Counted from the first letter of the stretch, positions 1 through 10,113 are shown. The stretch is 64,000 nucleotides of DNA from an uncultured Clostridia bacterium (GCA_944328445.1 CALVHO010000001.1:108497-172496), one strand, 5' to 3'. Made by a program: numbers and translations. The notes: generated by a model not told the origin, from the letters alone.

Positions 1-185
1 TCGGGCAAAAGATCCTCGTTGAGCTTGATCATCTCGCCCGTCGAGCAGGCCTCGGCGCGCAGTTCGTCGCGCTGTTCCTTGCTGCCGTCGATCCAGACGA
101 TGTTGTCCGGGCGGCAGAGGCAGGCGGCCTCATCGATGAATTTGAGCACCTTTTGGTTGTCGGTCAGAGCCTTGGTTGCGTTCAT
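1..185 (-). CDS. pckG: Phosphoenolpyruvate carboxykinase (GTP), N-terminal part
   Basis: The first 61 codons of a gene that runs off the left edge of the window. The peptide begins MNATKALTDNQ and contains VWIDGSKEQRDEL and STGEMIKLNED, which match the N-terminal substrate-binding region of GTP-dependent PEP carboxykinase. That enzyme interconverts oxaloacetate and phosphoenolpyruvate in the cytoplasm. The ATG start is preceded by AAGGAGG at good spacing and by a clear promoter (249-277). The catalytic and GTP-binding motifs lie outside the window, so the call rests on the N-terminus alone. Confidence 0.75.
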   Translation of the reverse strand, partial: MNATKALTDNQKVLKFIDEAACLCRPDNIVWIDGSKEQRDELRAEACSTGEMIKLNEDLLP

Positions 186-248
186 ACCTATTAAGTCCCT
201 CCTTGGGCGGGGCGCGGTGCGGCCCCGGATTTGTTTGGGTTCCTGCCT

Positions 249-277
249 ATTATACCGCATTGCGCGGCAAAAGTAAA
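249..277 (-). promoter_or_regulatory. Sigma-A-type promoter of pckG
   Basis: On the minus strand, TTTACT, 17 bp and TATAAT lie about 65 bp upstream of the pckG start. The match is seen directly; activity is inferred. Confidence 0.7.
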
Positions 278-380
278 CTTTTTGCGCCCCCTATTTTCCT
301 CCGCCCGCAAGAGAGCGGGCGCTGCGGGAACGCGCCCCCGCGCTTTGCCCCGCCCCGCCGCGGGCGGCGGGGCAAAACGA

Positions 381-409
381 TTGCGGGCGAAGAGGTTTTG
401 TGGTATACT
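381..409 (+). promoter_or_regulatory. Promoter of the FHA-ABC exporter operon
   Basis: TTGCGG, a 17-bp spacer and TATACT with the extended -10 TGG just before it. It lies 34 bp before the proposed TTG start at 443 and so supports that start over the in-frame upstream codons, which precede the promoter. Confidence 0.7.
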
Positions 410-442
410 GAGAAAGCGGCAACGGCCGCAAGGAGCGAACGC

Positions 443-2113
443 TTGAAAAACCTGATATTGAAGATCACCGAAGGCGAGCTGTTCCGCTTTTTCGACACCG
501 AAGACAGGACCGAAGTGACGATCGGCGCGGGGCGCAAAGCCGACATCGCCGTCAAGGGGCTGCTGCCCGTGCAGGCGCGCCTCTTTTACAAGGACGGGGG
601 CTGGTTCGCCGAAGACCTCTCGGGCGGGCACGGGCGCTGTTTGACCCTGCTCGGCGGCAAAAAGTTCCGCCGCCCCGTGCAGAAGCTGGACGGGGACCTC
701 ACCTTCCGCCCCGCCGACGAAAAGAAGGGGGAGCTGGCGCGCATCGGCAGCGTGCGGCAGTTCGGGAAGAGGCACGCGGGCAGCGGCTTTGACCTGACCA
801 AGCGGACGGTGACGGCGGTGGGGCGCGGCGCGGGCTGCGACATCCGCGTGGACAGCCCGCTCGTTTCGGACAAGCATTTCATCGTCGTGTTCGACGGGAA
901 GGATTGCTACATCGAGGACACGCACAGCCTCGGCGGGACCTTCGTGAACAACCGCCGCGTGCGGCGGCGCAAGCTCGGGGACTACGACCGCATCTCCATC
1001 CCCTCGGCGGCCTACATCTATTACCGCGGCCGCCTGCTCTTTTCCACGGCGGAAGGGGGCATCCGCATCGACGCGGCGGGCGTGACCAGGCGGGTCTCCG
1101 ACCGCGGCGGGCGGGGCAAGGTGACGCTGGTGGACGGGGCGACCTTCCGCATCGAGGCGGGGGAATTCGTGGCCGTGGTGGGCGGCAGCGGCGCGGGGAA
1201 GTCCACCCTCTTAGACTGCCTCAACGGCACCCGCCCCGCCACGGGCGGCAAGATCTACTTCGACGGCAACGACTATTACGAAAACCTCAACACCTACCGC
1301 GCCATCGTCGGCTACGTGCCCCAGCGCGACATCCTGCACGACGATCTGACCCTCGAACGGGCGCTTACATACACGGCGCAGCTGCGGGTGCGCGCCGACC
1401 TTTCGCGCGAAGAGCTCTCCGCGCGGGTGGCGCAGGCCATCGCCGACGTGCATCTGACGGGCAAGGAAAAACTGCGCGTCTCCTCCCTCTCGGGCGGGCA
1501 GCGCAAGCGCGCCTCCATCGCCATGGAGCTGTTGTCCGACCCCAAAGTCATCTTCCTCGACGAGCCGACCAGCGGGCTCTCGCCCGACCTCGACATGGAG
1601 ATGATGGAACTTTTGAAGGACCTCTCCAAAAAGGGCCGCACCATCGTGGCGGTGACGCACGCCATGGAAAACCTCGACAAATGCGACCGCGTCCTGTTTT
1701 TGGGGCGGGGCGGAAGGGTGTGCTACTTCGGCCCCGCGCAGGGCGCGCAGGCGTGGTTCCGCCGCCGCAGCTATTCGCGGGTGTTTGCGGCGCTGGGCGA
1801 AGAACAGACCGCCGCGGCCTTTGCCGAAAAGTACCGCGCGAGCGCGGGGTACCGCGCGCTGTACCGCGAATTTTGCCGTGAATACGGGGACGTGGCCCCG
1901 CCGCCCGCCGAGGCGGCGGCCGCCGACGCCTGGGAAAAGCCGCCCGCGCCCCTGCCCGCCGCGCAAAACGAGCGCGCGCGGCGCCCCGCCCGTAAGGCGC
2001 CCGCCCGGGCGGCGGAGCCCGTTCCTCTCCAAAACGCCGCCGCGAAAAAGGCGGAGCCCGTTCCCGCAAAGCCCGCCAAAACCAAGGCGGGCGGCAAGGA
2101 GGTGCGGCCATGA
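443..2113 (+). CDS. FHA-domain ABC transporter ATP-binding protein (ABCG-like)
   Basis: This 556-aa cytoplasmic ATPase has two forkhead-associated-like regions. The first is at about residues 20-60. The second, clearer one is at about 115-195 and contains VGRGAGCDIRVD and GGTFVNN. They are followed by an ABC domain with Walker A GGSGAGKST, signature LSGGQRKR and Walker B VIFLDEPTSGL. The FVAVVGGSGAGKS/DEPTSGL style and the C-terminal VCYFGPAQ motif are typical of ABCG/ABC-2 exporters. FHA domains bind phosphothreonine, so export may be controlled by a Ser/Thr kinase (inference). The last 80 residues are an Ala/Pro/Lys-rich tail with repeated AEPVP. TTG at 443 was chosen because AAGGAG sits 7 nt upstream and the promoter lies just before it. 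The next gene overlaps its stop by 4 nt. Confidence 0.85.
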   Translation: MKNLILKITEGELFRFFDTEDRTEVTIGAGRKADIAVKGLLPVQARLFYKDGGWFAEDLSGGHGRCLTLLGGKKFRRPVQKLDGDLTFRPADEKKGELARIGSVRQFGKRHAGSGFDLTKRTVTAVGRGAGCDIRVDSPLVSDKHFIVVFDGKDCYIEDTHSLGGTFVNNRRVRRRKLGDYDRISIPSAAYIYYRGRLLFSTAEGGIRIDAAGVTRRVSDRGGRGKVTLVDGATFRIEAGEFVAVVGGSGAGKSTLLDCLNGTRPATGGKIYFDGNDYYENLNTYRAIVGYVPQRDILHDDLTLERALTYTAQLRVRADLSREELSARVAQAIADVHLTGKEKLRVSSLSGGQRKRASIAMELLSDPKVIFLDEPTSGLSPDLDMEMMELLKDLSKKGRTIVAVTHAMENLDKCDRVLFLGRGGRVCYFGPAQGAQAWFRRRSYSRVFAALGEEQTAAAFAEKYRASAGYRALYREFCREYGDVAPPPAEAAAADAWEKPPAPLPAAQNERARRPARKAPARAAEPVPLQNAAAKKAEPVPAKPAKTKAGGKEVRP

Positions 2114-2928
2114 GGCGGAGCAGGCGGCGCGGCGCCCGCATGAACATCCAGCACTTCCGCGTGCTGGTGCGCCGCTATTTCCGGCAGATCTTCACCAACC
2201 TCGCCACCGCGCTGCCGCTGGCGCTGCAAGCGCCCGTGCTCTTGCTCATCTTCGCGGTGGTGTGCCGCGAGGACGCCTTCGCCGTGCGGGACGTGACGGG
2301 CGCCAACCTGGCCATATTTTTGCTCGTGGTCATGAGCGCGCTGACGGGGCTTTTGAACAGCTACCGCGAGATCTGCAAGGAGCGAGACATCCTCTCGCGC
2401 GAGGTGTTCGGCGGGCTGGACGTGACGGCCTACGTGCTCTCCAAGTTCGTGGTGCTGCTCGCCATCGGCGCGGCGCAGTGCCTATTCCTCTACGCGGGGG
2501 CTCTGCTGCTTGCCGACTTCTCCTTCCCCAACGCGGCGGGGTACCTCTGCGGCTGGCTGGCCATGGTGCTGACCAACGCCGCGGCGGCGGCCGTCGGGCT
2601 GTTTGTTTCCGCGCTGCTGAAAAAATCGGAGAGCGCCATTTTGCCCGTTCTCCTTCTCATCATCATGCAGGTGGTGTTTTCGGACTGCCTGCTCGAACTC
2701 GACGGCGCGGCAAGCAAGCTCTGCTACGTGACCCCCGCGGCCTGGGGCGCGGCGGTGTTCGGCAACCTGTGCGGCATCAACGGCTGGCACCCCGAGATCG
2801 AATGGTACAGCCGCGCCATGTACGAGGCGCCGCCGCTGCTCTCGCTGTTGCTGCTGGCGGCCTTTGCGGCGGTATTCGTGTTTTTGACCGCCCTGCGCCT
2901 GCGCCGCGCCTACCGCACGGGCGAATGA
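2110..2928 (+). CDS. ABC-2 type transporter permease
   Basis: A 272-aa integral membrane protein and the partner of the preceding FHA-ABC ATPase. Its ATG overlaps the ATPase stop codon (ATGA) and AAGGAGG lies just upstream. After a basic N-terminus there are about six hydrophobic segments, including VLLLIFAVV, LAIFLLVVMSALTG, VVLLAIGAAQCLF and VLLLIIMQVVF. This is the ABC-2/ABCG half-transporter layout, in which the membrane domain is a separate polypeptide. The substrate cannot be read from the sequence. An internal ATG at 2140 is a possible alternative start. Confidence 0.8.
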   Translation: MRRSRRRGARMNIQHFRVLVRRYFRQIFTNLATALPLALQAPVLLLIFAVVCREDAFAVRDVTGANLAIFLLVVMSALTGLLNSYREICKERDILSREVFGGLDVTAYVLSKFVVLLAIGAAQCLFLYAGALLLADFSFPNAAGYLCGWLAMVLTNAAAAAVGLFVSALLKKSESAILPVLLLIIMQVVFSDCLLELDGAASKLCYVTPAAWGAAVFGNLCGINGWHPEIEWYSRAMYEAPPLLSLLLLAAFAAVFVFLTALRLRRAYRTGE

Positions 2929-2978
2929 GCGGACGGCTTTCTCCCAAAAACGACACCTTTCGGAGGAAAAATAAGGAC

Positions 2979-3158
2979 ATGAACGAACTCCCGCAGGACG
3001 CATACATGCTGCTGAGCTTTGTGAACATGAAGCTGCGCGACCGCTACGAGACGCTGGCGGCGCTGTGCGAGGACCTCGGCTGCGACGAGGCGGAGCTCTG
3101 CGCCCGCCTCGCGGTCATCGGCTACACGTATTCCCCCGCGCAGAACCGCTTCCTGTAA
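2979..3158 (+). CDS. DUF4250 domain protein
   Basis: A 59-aa soluble protein starting MNELPQDAYMLLSFVNMK and ending YTYSPAQNRFL, which matches the short DUF4250 family common in Clostridia. The function of the family is unknown. The start is well supported by GGAGG 12 nt upstream. It is 50 bp after the permease in the same direction, and a strong hairpin terminator follows, so it is probably the last gene of that operon. Confidence 0.75.
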   Translation: MNELPQDAYMLLSFVNMKLRDRYETLAALCEDLGCDEAELCARLAVIGYTYSPAQNRFL

Positions 3159-3264
3159 GTCTCCTGCGGGAGCAGAACGAGGTGGCGCGCGGAACGCGGC
3201 GGCAAAAAAACGGCCGCGGGGGCGACCCCGCGGACAAGATCCGAATAAAAAATGACGGCATGAC

Positions 3265-3306
3265 GGCGGCCGCGCCCCCGAAGGAGGGCGCGGCCGCCTT
3301 TTTATT
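3265..3306 (+). terminator. Rho-independent terminator
   Basis: GGCGGCCGCGCCC, a short loop and GGGCGCGGCCGCC, followed by TTTTTATT. It lies between two convergent genes and ends the FHA-ABC/DUF4250 unit. Confidence 0.85.
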
Positions 3307-3309
3307 CGT

Positions 3310-4284
3310 TCAGTTTGTGTGGCGCGGGCCTTCTTCCCCGCCGCGCGGAAGCGCTTCCGCGGGGCTTTCTCCGCCACCCGTTGCATTTCCGCCGCTTTCG
3401 CCGCGTGGGGCGTCTTTGCCGCCCGAAGCGGGCGGGTACACGGCAAAGGCCTCCGCCGCGGCGGAAGGCGAGCGCAGGCACAGCCACACGAAGTAGGCCG
3501 CGGCCGCCAGCCCGACGGCGGCGGTCAAAACGATCTCTTCGGGGCACCAGATGTCGGAAAAGGCCCCGATGCCGCAGTACACGACGACGTTGCCGCCGAA
3601 GTTGAACAGCGCGTGCGCCAGCGCGCAAAACAGGGTGCCCGTGCCGCAGAACATGCACACGGCGAGCATGGCGCCGATGAGGAAGCTGTACCCCACCTGC
3701 AAAAACACCGCGGGCGAAACGCCGCCGAGCAGGTTCACCAGGTGCAAAAGCCCGAAGGCGGCCGAGGAGAGGAGCACGGCGAGCACCCGCCCCTTCTTGC
3801 CCGTGCCCGTTTTGCCGAGCACGAGGGGGAAGATGACGCCGCGGAAGGCCTGCTCTTCAAACAAACCGATGCCGAGGCAATAGAGGGCGTAGAGCGCCAA
3901 AAGCTGCGCGTTGCGGCCGATGACCGCCGTCCCCTGCGCCAGCGCCACCAGCGGGAAGTTGTTGACGGCCACCGCGAAGGCGGGCAGGCCCCAAAGGAGG
4001 GCAACGCCCCGCCCCTTTTGCGGCAGCGCGGTGCCCGCAATGCCCGCGTGGAAGGACAGCGCCAGCATGACGGCGAACATCGCCAGGCGCAAAACGCCCG
4101 TGCCGAAAAAGTGCGCGGCCTTTTCGCCCTCGAAAAAGAACCCGCCCAGCCAGTCGCAGGGCAGGAGCACGAGGCCCACGATGAGGACATAGAAGATGGC
4201 CGCGCTCTGGGCGGGCGTTTTGCGAAGGTACAGAAGTTTTCGTTGCATGGCAAAAAACAAAAGGGTGCGGCGCGCCGCAAGCAT
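3310..4284 (-). CDS. CPBP family intramembrane metalloprotease
   Basis: A polytopic membrane protein with the CPBP (Abi/CAAX protease-like) motif set: FEEQAFRG (the EExxxR motif), HLVN and HALFN, spread over the central helices as in the family. Members cleave substrates in the membrane; roles include peptide maturation and bacteriocin self-immunity, and none can be assigned here. The C-terminal 40 residues are a low-complexity Pro/Gly/Glu tail. A longer reading from a TTG at 4308 overlaps the terminator of the upstream gene, so an ATG at 4284 or 4248 is likelier. Neither has a good ribosome site. Confidence 0.75.
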   Translation of the reverse strand: MLAARRTLLFFAMQRKLLYLRKTPAQSAAIFYVLIVGLVLLPCDWLGGFFFEGEKAAHFFGTGVLRLAMFAVMLALSFHAGIAGTALPQKGRGVALLWGLPAFAVAVNNFPLVALAQGTAVIGRNAQLLALYALYCLGIGLFEEQAFRGVIFPLVLGKTGTGKKGRVLAVLLSSAAFGLLHLVNLLGGVSPAVFLQVGYSFLIGAMLAVCMFCGTGTLFCALAHALFNFGGNVVVYCGIGAFSDIWCPEEIVLTAAVGLAAAAYFVWLCLRSPSAAAEAFAVYPPASGGKDAPRGESGGNATGGGESPAEALPRGGEEGPRHTN

Positions 4285-4300
4285 GAACGGGCGCGGCGGG

Positions 4301-4335
4301 AAAAACAAAAGCGGGAAGGCGTTGCGCCCTCCCGC
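4301..4335 (-). terminator. Terminator of the acc-fab-degV operon
   Basis: On the minus strand, an 11-bp stem (GCGGGAGGGCG with CGCCTTCCCGC, loop CAA) is followed by TTTTGTTTTT, immediately after the degV stop codon. Confidence 0.85.
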
Positions 4336-4345
4336 GGATGCTGCG

Positions 4346-5158
4346 TCAGCCGTTGGTCACGTAGGCCACGCCGAAGGCGCCCGGGCCGACATGGATGCTC
4401 AGCACGGGGCCGACCACGCGCTGGTGGATGTTCACGGCGGGGAAGCGCGCTTGGAGCATGGCCGTGAACTCCGCGACGGGCGTTTCGGCGCCGCAGCGGC
4501 ACACGAACATGCGCCGCGTGTTGGCAGGCAGCAGCGCGCACATCTTTTCCAGCCGCTCGCGCTGGCCGCGGGCGTTGATCTTGAACAAGATCCGCCCTTT
4601 GAGCACGAACACGGGCCGCAGGTTGAGGGAGGCGTTGGCCTTGCCGCTGGCCAGCCGCCCGCCCGCGATCAGGCGGTCGAGCGTTTCCACCGAAAAGACG
4701 ACGGCGATCTTCTTTTTCAGTTCTTCGAGGTGGCGGACGACGTCGGCAAAGGCGAGGCCGCCCTTGACCATGTTCACGGCCTCGTCCACCAGCAGGTGCA
4801 TGCCCGCGCCGATGGTCTCCGAATCGACGACGCGGATGTTGCCGCCCACCTGCCGCGCCGCAAAACAGGCCGAGGAATAGGTGCCCGAAAGCGCCGCCGA
4901 GAGGACGATGCAGACGACGTCGCACCCCTTTTCGGTGAGGTTGCGGAAGGTGCGGATGAAGTTGTCGAGCGCGGGCTGCGCCGTCTTGCATACCTTGCCC
5001 GCCATGCGTTCCATGAAGGGAGGATTGCGGTCGGACGCGGCCTCTTCAAAGGTCTCGCTGCCGATCTGGTAATTGACGGGCACGGTGCAGACGATGCCGC
5101 GCGCGGCGATCTCGGCGCTCGAATAGCCGACGGACGAATCGGTGACGATGGCGATCAT
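4346..5158 (-). CDS. DegV family protein (fatty-acid-binding, FakB-like)
   Basis: A 270-aa cytoplasmic protein with the DegV fold. It has the N-terminal MIAIVTDSSVGY motif, LSAALSGTYSSA, VVDSETIGAG and RLIAGGRLA. Structurally known DegV/FakB proteins hold a fatty acid that the kinase FakA phosphorylates for phospholipid synthesis. It is the last gene of the acc-fab operon, 84 bp after accA and before the operon terminator, which fits a lipid role. No FakA is in the window. AGGAGG supports the start. Confidence 0.85.
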   Translation of the reverse strand: MIAIVTDSSVGYSSAEIAARGIVCTVPVNYQIGSETFEEAASDRNPPFMERMAGKVCKTAQPALDNFIRTFRNLTEKGCDVVCIVLSAALSGTYSSACFAARQVGGNIRVVDSETIGAGMHLLVDEAVNMVKGGLAFADVVRHLEELKKKIAVVFSVETLDRLIAGGRLASGKANASLNLRPVFVLKGRILFKINARGQRERLEKMCALLPANTRRMFVCRCGAETPVAEFTAMLQARFPAVNIHQRVVGPVLSIHVGPGAFGVAYVTNG

Positions 5159-5242
5159 ATCTTTCCTCCTCTGTTGTGCGGCCGCACGGGGCGGCCGTGC
5201 GCGGCCGTCGCCCCGCGGGGCGCGGCGGGCGCGCGGGCTGCG

Positions 5243-6003
<761 letters not shown>

Positions 6004-6007
<4 letters not shown>

Positions 6008-6897
6008 AGCTCGGCCTCCTTTTCGGGCGCGGCGTGCAGCTTCAACAGCGCAGCCAGCGTGTCCTTCATCTCCTTGCGCTCCACGATGAGGTCCACAAAG
6101 CCCTTTTCCTGCAAAAATTCGGCGCGCTGGAAACCCTCGGGCAGGGTCTGGCGGATGGTCTGTTCGATGACGCGCGGCCCCGCAAAGCCGATGAGCGCGC
6201 CCTTTTCGGCCATGATGATGTCCGCCTCGAAGGCGAAGGACGCCGAAACGCCGCCCGTGGTGGGGTCGCAGAGCACGGCGATGTACAGGAGCCCCGCCTC
6301 GCCGTGGCAGGCGACGGCCGCGCTCGTTTTGGCCATCTGCATGAGGGATACGATCCCCTCCTGCATGCGTGCGCCGCCGCTGAGGATGAAGCCGACGACG
6401 GGCAGGCGCTCTTCGGCGGCGTATTCAAAGGTCTTGGTGATCTTTTCGCCCACGGTATGACCCATGCTGCCCATCTGGAAGCGGTAGTCCATCGAAAAGA
6501 GGGCGCAGCGCACCCCGCCGATGTCGGCCGTGCCGCAGACGACGGCGTCCTTTTCCCCCGTTTTGGCGCGCAGAGCGGCCAGCTTTTCGTCATACCCGGG
6601 GAAGCCGAGGATGTTCCCGCCCGCCTCGTCGGCGAACAGCTCCTCGAAGTTTTCCGCGCAAAGGCGGATGCGGGCGCGGGCGTCGATCTTTTTGCAGTGC
6701 CCGCACTTGGGGCAGATGCCGAAATTTTCTTCCATGTCGGCGGAAAGCACGATCTGGCCGCACTTTTCGCATTTTTCTGCCAATTTTTCGGGGATGGCGG
6801 CCTCGGCGGGCGCTTCGGGCGCGGGCTGCGGCGCCGCCTCCCCTTCCAGTTCGTTTTTCGGCTTACGCGAGAAAAACTTTTTCAAATCGAATTTCAA
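6004..6897 (-). CDS. accD: Acetyl-CoA carboxylase carboxyltransferase subunit beta
   Basis: A 297-aa protein with the AccD N-terminal zinc ribbon (CEKCG and CPKCG) after an Ala/Pro/Glu linker at residues 15-40, then the carboxyltransferase domain with ILSGGARMQEG and GFAGPRVIEQTIRQ. It pairs with AccA. The best start is TTG at 6897, with GAGGAG 8 nt upstream. GC-rich stem-loops lie in the 77-bp gap after accC (6905-6955). Confidence 0.93.
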
Positions 6898-6974
6898 TGT
6901 CCGATCTCCTCGGCCCCGCGGCGCGGGGCACGGCCTCCCCTTCGCGGGGAAAGGCTACGGGGCGAACCCCGGAT

Positions 6975-8327
6975 TCATTGGTAATTTTTCAGGAATTTTT
7001 CCAGGAAATTGGTGCAGTAGGTGCCGTCCTTGAAGGCGGGCTGGGCCAGGATCTCGCCCGAAAGCTCGGCGTTGGTGTTGACGCCGTCGATGACCAGCTC
7101 GCACAGGGCGGCCTGCATCTTGCGGATGGCCTCGGTGCGCTCGCGGGCGTAGACGATGAGCTTGCCGATCATGCTGTCGTAATAGGGCGGGATGAAGTAG
7201 TCCTGGTAGATGGCGGTATCGAACCGCACCCACGGCCCGCCGGGGATGTGCATGAACGAGATCTGCCCGCAGCTGGGGCGGAAGCCCGCGCGCGCGTCCT
7301 CGGAGTTGATGCGGCATTCGATGGCGCAGCCGCGGATCATGCGGTCGACATCCTCCTGCGAATAGATGAACTCCACCCCCGCGGCGATGCGGATCTGCCA
7401 CTTGACGATGTCGATACCCGTGACGTACTCGGTGACGGGGTGTTCCACCTGCAAGCGGGTGTTCATCTCCATGAAATAGAAATTGTTCTGCTTGTCGAGC
7501 AAGAACTCGATGGTGCCCAGGCTGGTGTACCCCACCGTTTTGGCCGCGAGCACGGCCGCCTCGGACATCTTTTTGCGCACGTCCGGCGGGAGAGTGACGC
7601 AGGGGCTCTCCTCGATGAGCTTTTGGTTTTTGCGCTGCATGGAGCAGTCGCGCTCGCCCAGGCAGACGACGTTGCCCTGCTCGTCGGCGACGATCTGCAT
7701 CTCGACGTGTTTGACGTCGGTGAGGTATTTTTCGAGGTAGCATTTGCCGTTGCCGAAGGCGTTCTGCGCCTCGGCCGAGGCGGTGAGGACGGCGTTTTCA
7801 AAGTCCTCTTCCTGCCAGACGATGCGGATGCCCCGCCCGCCGCCGCCCGCCGCCGCCTTGACGATGACGGGGTAGCCGATCTCCGCGGCGAACTTTTTGG
7901 CCTCGCGGATGTCCGTGATCTCGTCCAGGCCGGGAACGACGGGCACGCCCGCCTTTTTCATGGTGCGGCGCGCCTCGTCCTTATCCCCCATCTTGGCGAT
8001 GACCTGCCAGCGCGGGCCGATGAACTTGATGTTGCACTTTTCGCAAAGCTCGGCAAAGCGCGGGTTTTCGGAGAGGAGCCCGTAGCCGGGGTGGATGGCC
8101 TGGCAGCCCGTGGCGGTGGCCACGTCGATGATGGCCGTCATGTTGAGGTAGCTGTCTTTGAGCAGCGCGGGGCCGATACAATAGCTCTCGTCGGCAAGGT
8201 TGACGTGCAGCGCCTGCGCGTCCGCCTCGGAATAGACGGCCACGGTGCGGATGCCCATCTCGTTGCAGGCGCGGATGATGCGCACGGCGATCTCGCCGCG
8301 GTTGGCAATCAATATCTTACTGAACAT
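6975..8327 (-). CDS. accC: Acetyl-CoA carboxylase, biotin carboxylase subunit
   Basis: A 450-aa ATP-grasp enzyme that carboxylates the biotin of AccB using ATP and bicarbonate. The start MFSKILIANRGEIAVRI, HPGYGLLSENP near residue 80, the glycine-rich ATP loop GGGGRGIRIV at 161-170 and EMNTRLQVEHPVTE are all typical. Length is normal for the family. It follows accB by 19 bp. Confidence 0.97.
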   Translation of the reverse strand: MFSKILIANRGEIAVRIIRACNEMGIRTVAVYSEADAQALHVNLADESYCIGPALLKDSYLNMTAIIDVATATGCQAIHPGYGLLSENPRFAELCEKCNIKFIGPRWQVIAKMGDKDEARRTMKKAGVPVVPGLDEITDIREAKKFAAEIGYPVIVKAAAGGGGRGIRIVWQEEDFENAVLTASAEAQNAFGNGKCYLEKYLTDVKHVEMQIVADEQGNVVCLGERDCSMQRKNQKLIEESPCVTLPPDVRKKMSEAAVLAAKTVGYTSLGTIEFLLDKQNNFYFMEMNTRLQVEHPVTEYVTGIDIVKWQIRIAAGVEFIYSQEDVDRMIRGCAIECRINSEDARAGFRPSCGQISFMHIPGGPWVRFDTAIYQDYFIPPYYDSMIGKLIVYARERTEAIRKMQAALCELVIDGVNTNAELSGEILAQPAFKDGTYCTNFLEKFLKNYQ

Positions 8328-8346
8328 TTTTCGTTGTCAACCCCGT

Positions 8347-8805
8347 TCAGAACAGTTTGAACAGGATCTGCCCGAACTCGACGAGGGCGCCGTTTTCCGC
8401 GCAGATCTCCACGATCTCGCCGTCCTCTTCGGCCACGACGTCGTTCATCAGCTTCATGGCCTCGATGATGCAGAGGGTATCCCCCTTTTTGACCTTGCTG
8501 CCCACCTTGACGAAGGGTTCCGCGTCGGGCGAGGGCGAGGCGTAGAAGATGCCCACCATGGGCGACTTGACGTCGCGGTATTTGTTGAAATCCTTGACGG
8601 AGGAAGGCTCCTCCGCGGGCGCCGCGGGGGCGCTCTGCGCGGGCGCCGCGGGCAGGGCCGCGGGCACCGCCTGCACGTATTGCGCGGGCGCGTTTTCGAG
8701 TTTGACGGTGAACGAGCCGTCACCGCCCGTTTCGGACAGTTCCATCTTGGAAAGGCCGCTCTCCTTGAACAGCCGTATATATTCGCGCAGTTGCTTTTTA
8801 TCCAT
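8347..8805 (-). CDS. accB: Biotin carboxyl carrier protein of acetyl-CoA carboxylase
   Basis: A 152-aa protein with the biotinylation motif EAMKLMND (Lys118) in the C-terminal lipoyl-like domain, and an Ala/Pro-rich linker at residues 40-70 typical of AccB. It carries the carboxyl group between AccC and AccA/AccD. AGGAGGT precedes the ATG. It lies 78 bp after fabF in the same operon. Confidence 0.95.
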   Translation of the reverse strand: MDKKQLREYIRLFKESGLSKMELSETGGDGSFTVKLENAPAQYVQAVPAALPAAPAQSAPAAPAEEPSSVKDFNKYRDVKSPMVGIFYASPSPDAEPFVKVGSKVKKGDTLCIIEAMKLMNDVVAEEDGEIVEICAENGALVEFGQILFKLF

Positions 8806-8883
8806 TCCGTACCTCCTTTTCTTCCTGCAAATATGACGAAAAGGCGCTTATAACACGATGGTATAAACGCCGCTGTGTGTATT

Positions 8884-10113
8884 TCAGATCTTTTTGAAGG
8901 CGAGGCAGCCGTTGTGCCCGCCGAAGCCCAAAGACGTGGAGAGGGCGTAGGCAAGGGGCGCCCCGGCCGCGGTGTTGGGCGTGACGTCGAGATCGCATTC
9001 CTCGTCGGGGACGCGGTAGTTGACGGTGGGCGGAACGACGCCCTCGTACAGCGCCAGCACGGAGGCCATGGCCTCGATGCCGCCCGCCGCGCCGAGCATG
9101 TGGCCCGTCATCGACTTGGTGGACGAGACGCGCAGCTTGTAGGCGTCCTGCCCGAAGGCCTTTTTGAGGGCGAGCGTCTCCGTCTTGTCGTTGAGGGGCG
9201 TGCCCGTGCCGTGGGCGTTGACGTACACGTCGCGCCCGGGGACGAGCCCGCATTCCTTGGCGGCCAGCTCGATGGCGCGCGAAGAGGCGACGGCCTCGGG
9301 GTCGGGCGCGGTCATGTGGTAGGCGTCGTTGGTGCAGCCGTAGCCCGCGAGCTCGGCGTAGATGCGCGCGCCGCGCGCCTTGGCGTGTTCGTATTCTTCC
9401 AGCAAAAGGACGGCCCCGCCTTCGCCCATCACGAAGCCGCCGCGCTCCTTGTCGAAGGGGATGGAGGCGCGGTTTTTATCGGTGCTCTGCGAGAGGGCCT
9501 GGCAGCTGATGAAGCCCGCAAAGCACAGGGGCAGGATGGCCGCCTCGCTGCCGCCCGCGAGCATGACGTCGGCATAGCCGTGCTTGATGGCGCGGTAGGC
9601 CTCGCCGATGCTGTTGGTCGAGGTGGCGCAGGCGGTGACGATGCCGATGTTGGGGCCTTGCGCGTGGTATTTGATGGCCACCGTGCCCGAGGCGATGTTG
9701 GAGATCATCATGGGCACGAAGAAGGGCGAAATGCGCAGGGGGCCCTTTTCTATGAGTTTGGTGTGTTCGGAAACGAGGGTGTGCACCCCGCCGATGCCCG
9801 AACCGATGTAGACGCCGAAGCGCTCGGGCGGGACGGCGCCCTCTTCCAGGCCGGAATCTTCATACGCCTGCGTCGCCGCGGCGACGGCGTACTGGGTGTA
9901 CAGGTCGGTCTTGCGCACCTCGCCGCGGGGCATGTAGAGGGTGGGGTCGAACCCGCGCACCTCGCCCGCGAGGGTGCATTTGTATTCGGAGGCGTCGAAC
10001 GCGGTGACGGTGTCAATGCCGCAGACGCCCTTTTTCATGTTCTCCCAGGTGGTCTTTGCGTCGTTGCCGAGGGGCGAAACGGCCCCAAGGCCCGTGACTA
10101 CGACTCGCTTCAT
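8884..10113 (-). CDS. fabF: Beta-ketoacyl-ACP synthase II
   Basis: A 409-aa condensing enzyme that elongates acyl-ACP with malonyl-ACP. Key residues are visible: nucleophile Cys162 in IVTACATSTNS, His in NAHGTGTPLND, and the second His in KSMTGHMLGAAGG. The start MKRVVVTGLGAVSPLG is standard and has GAGGAG 9 nt upstream. A longer in-frame reading to 10248 runs into repeat DNA and was rejected. A 690-bp gap full of repeats separates it from fabG, so it may rely on read-through or on a promoter not seen here. Confidence 0.95.
   Translation of the reverse strand: MKRVVVTGLGAVSPLGNDAKTTWENMKKGVCGIDTVTAFDASEYKCTLAGEVRGFDPTLYMPRGEVRKTDLYTQYAVAAATQAYEDSGLEEGAVPPERFGVYIGSGIGGVHTLVSEHTKLIEKGPLRISPFFVPMMISNIASGTVAIKYHAQGPNIGIVTACATSTNSIGEAYRAIKHGYADVMLAGGSEAAILPLCFAGFISCQALSQSTDKNRASIPFDKERGGFVMGEGGAVLLLEEYEHAKARGARIYAELAGYGCTNDAYHMTAPDPEAVASSRAIELAAKECGLVPGRDVYVNAHGTGTPLNDKTETLALKKAFGQDAYKLRVSSTKSMTGHMLGAAGGIEAMASVLALYEGVVPPTVNYRVPDEECDLDVTPNTAAGAPLAYALSTSLGFGGHNGCLAFKKI

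Noticed and set aside
4285..4308. TTG start at 4308 for the CPBP protease
   Set aside because: It would begin inside the degV terminator hairpin and T-run; a later ATG is likelier.
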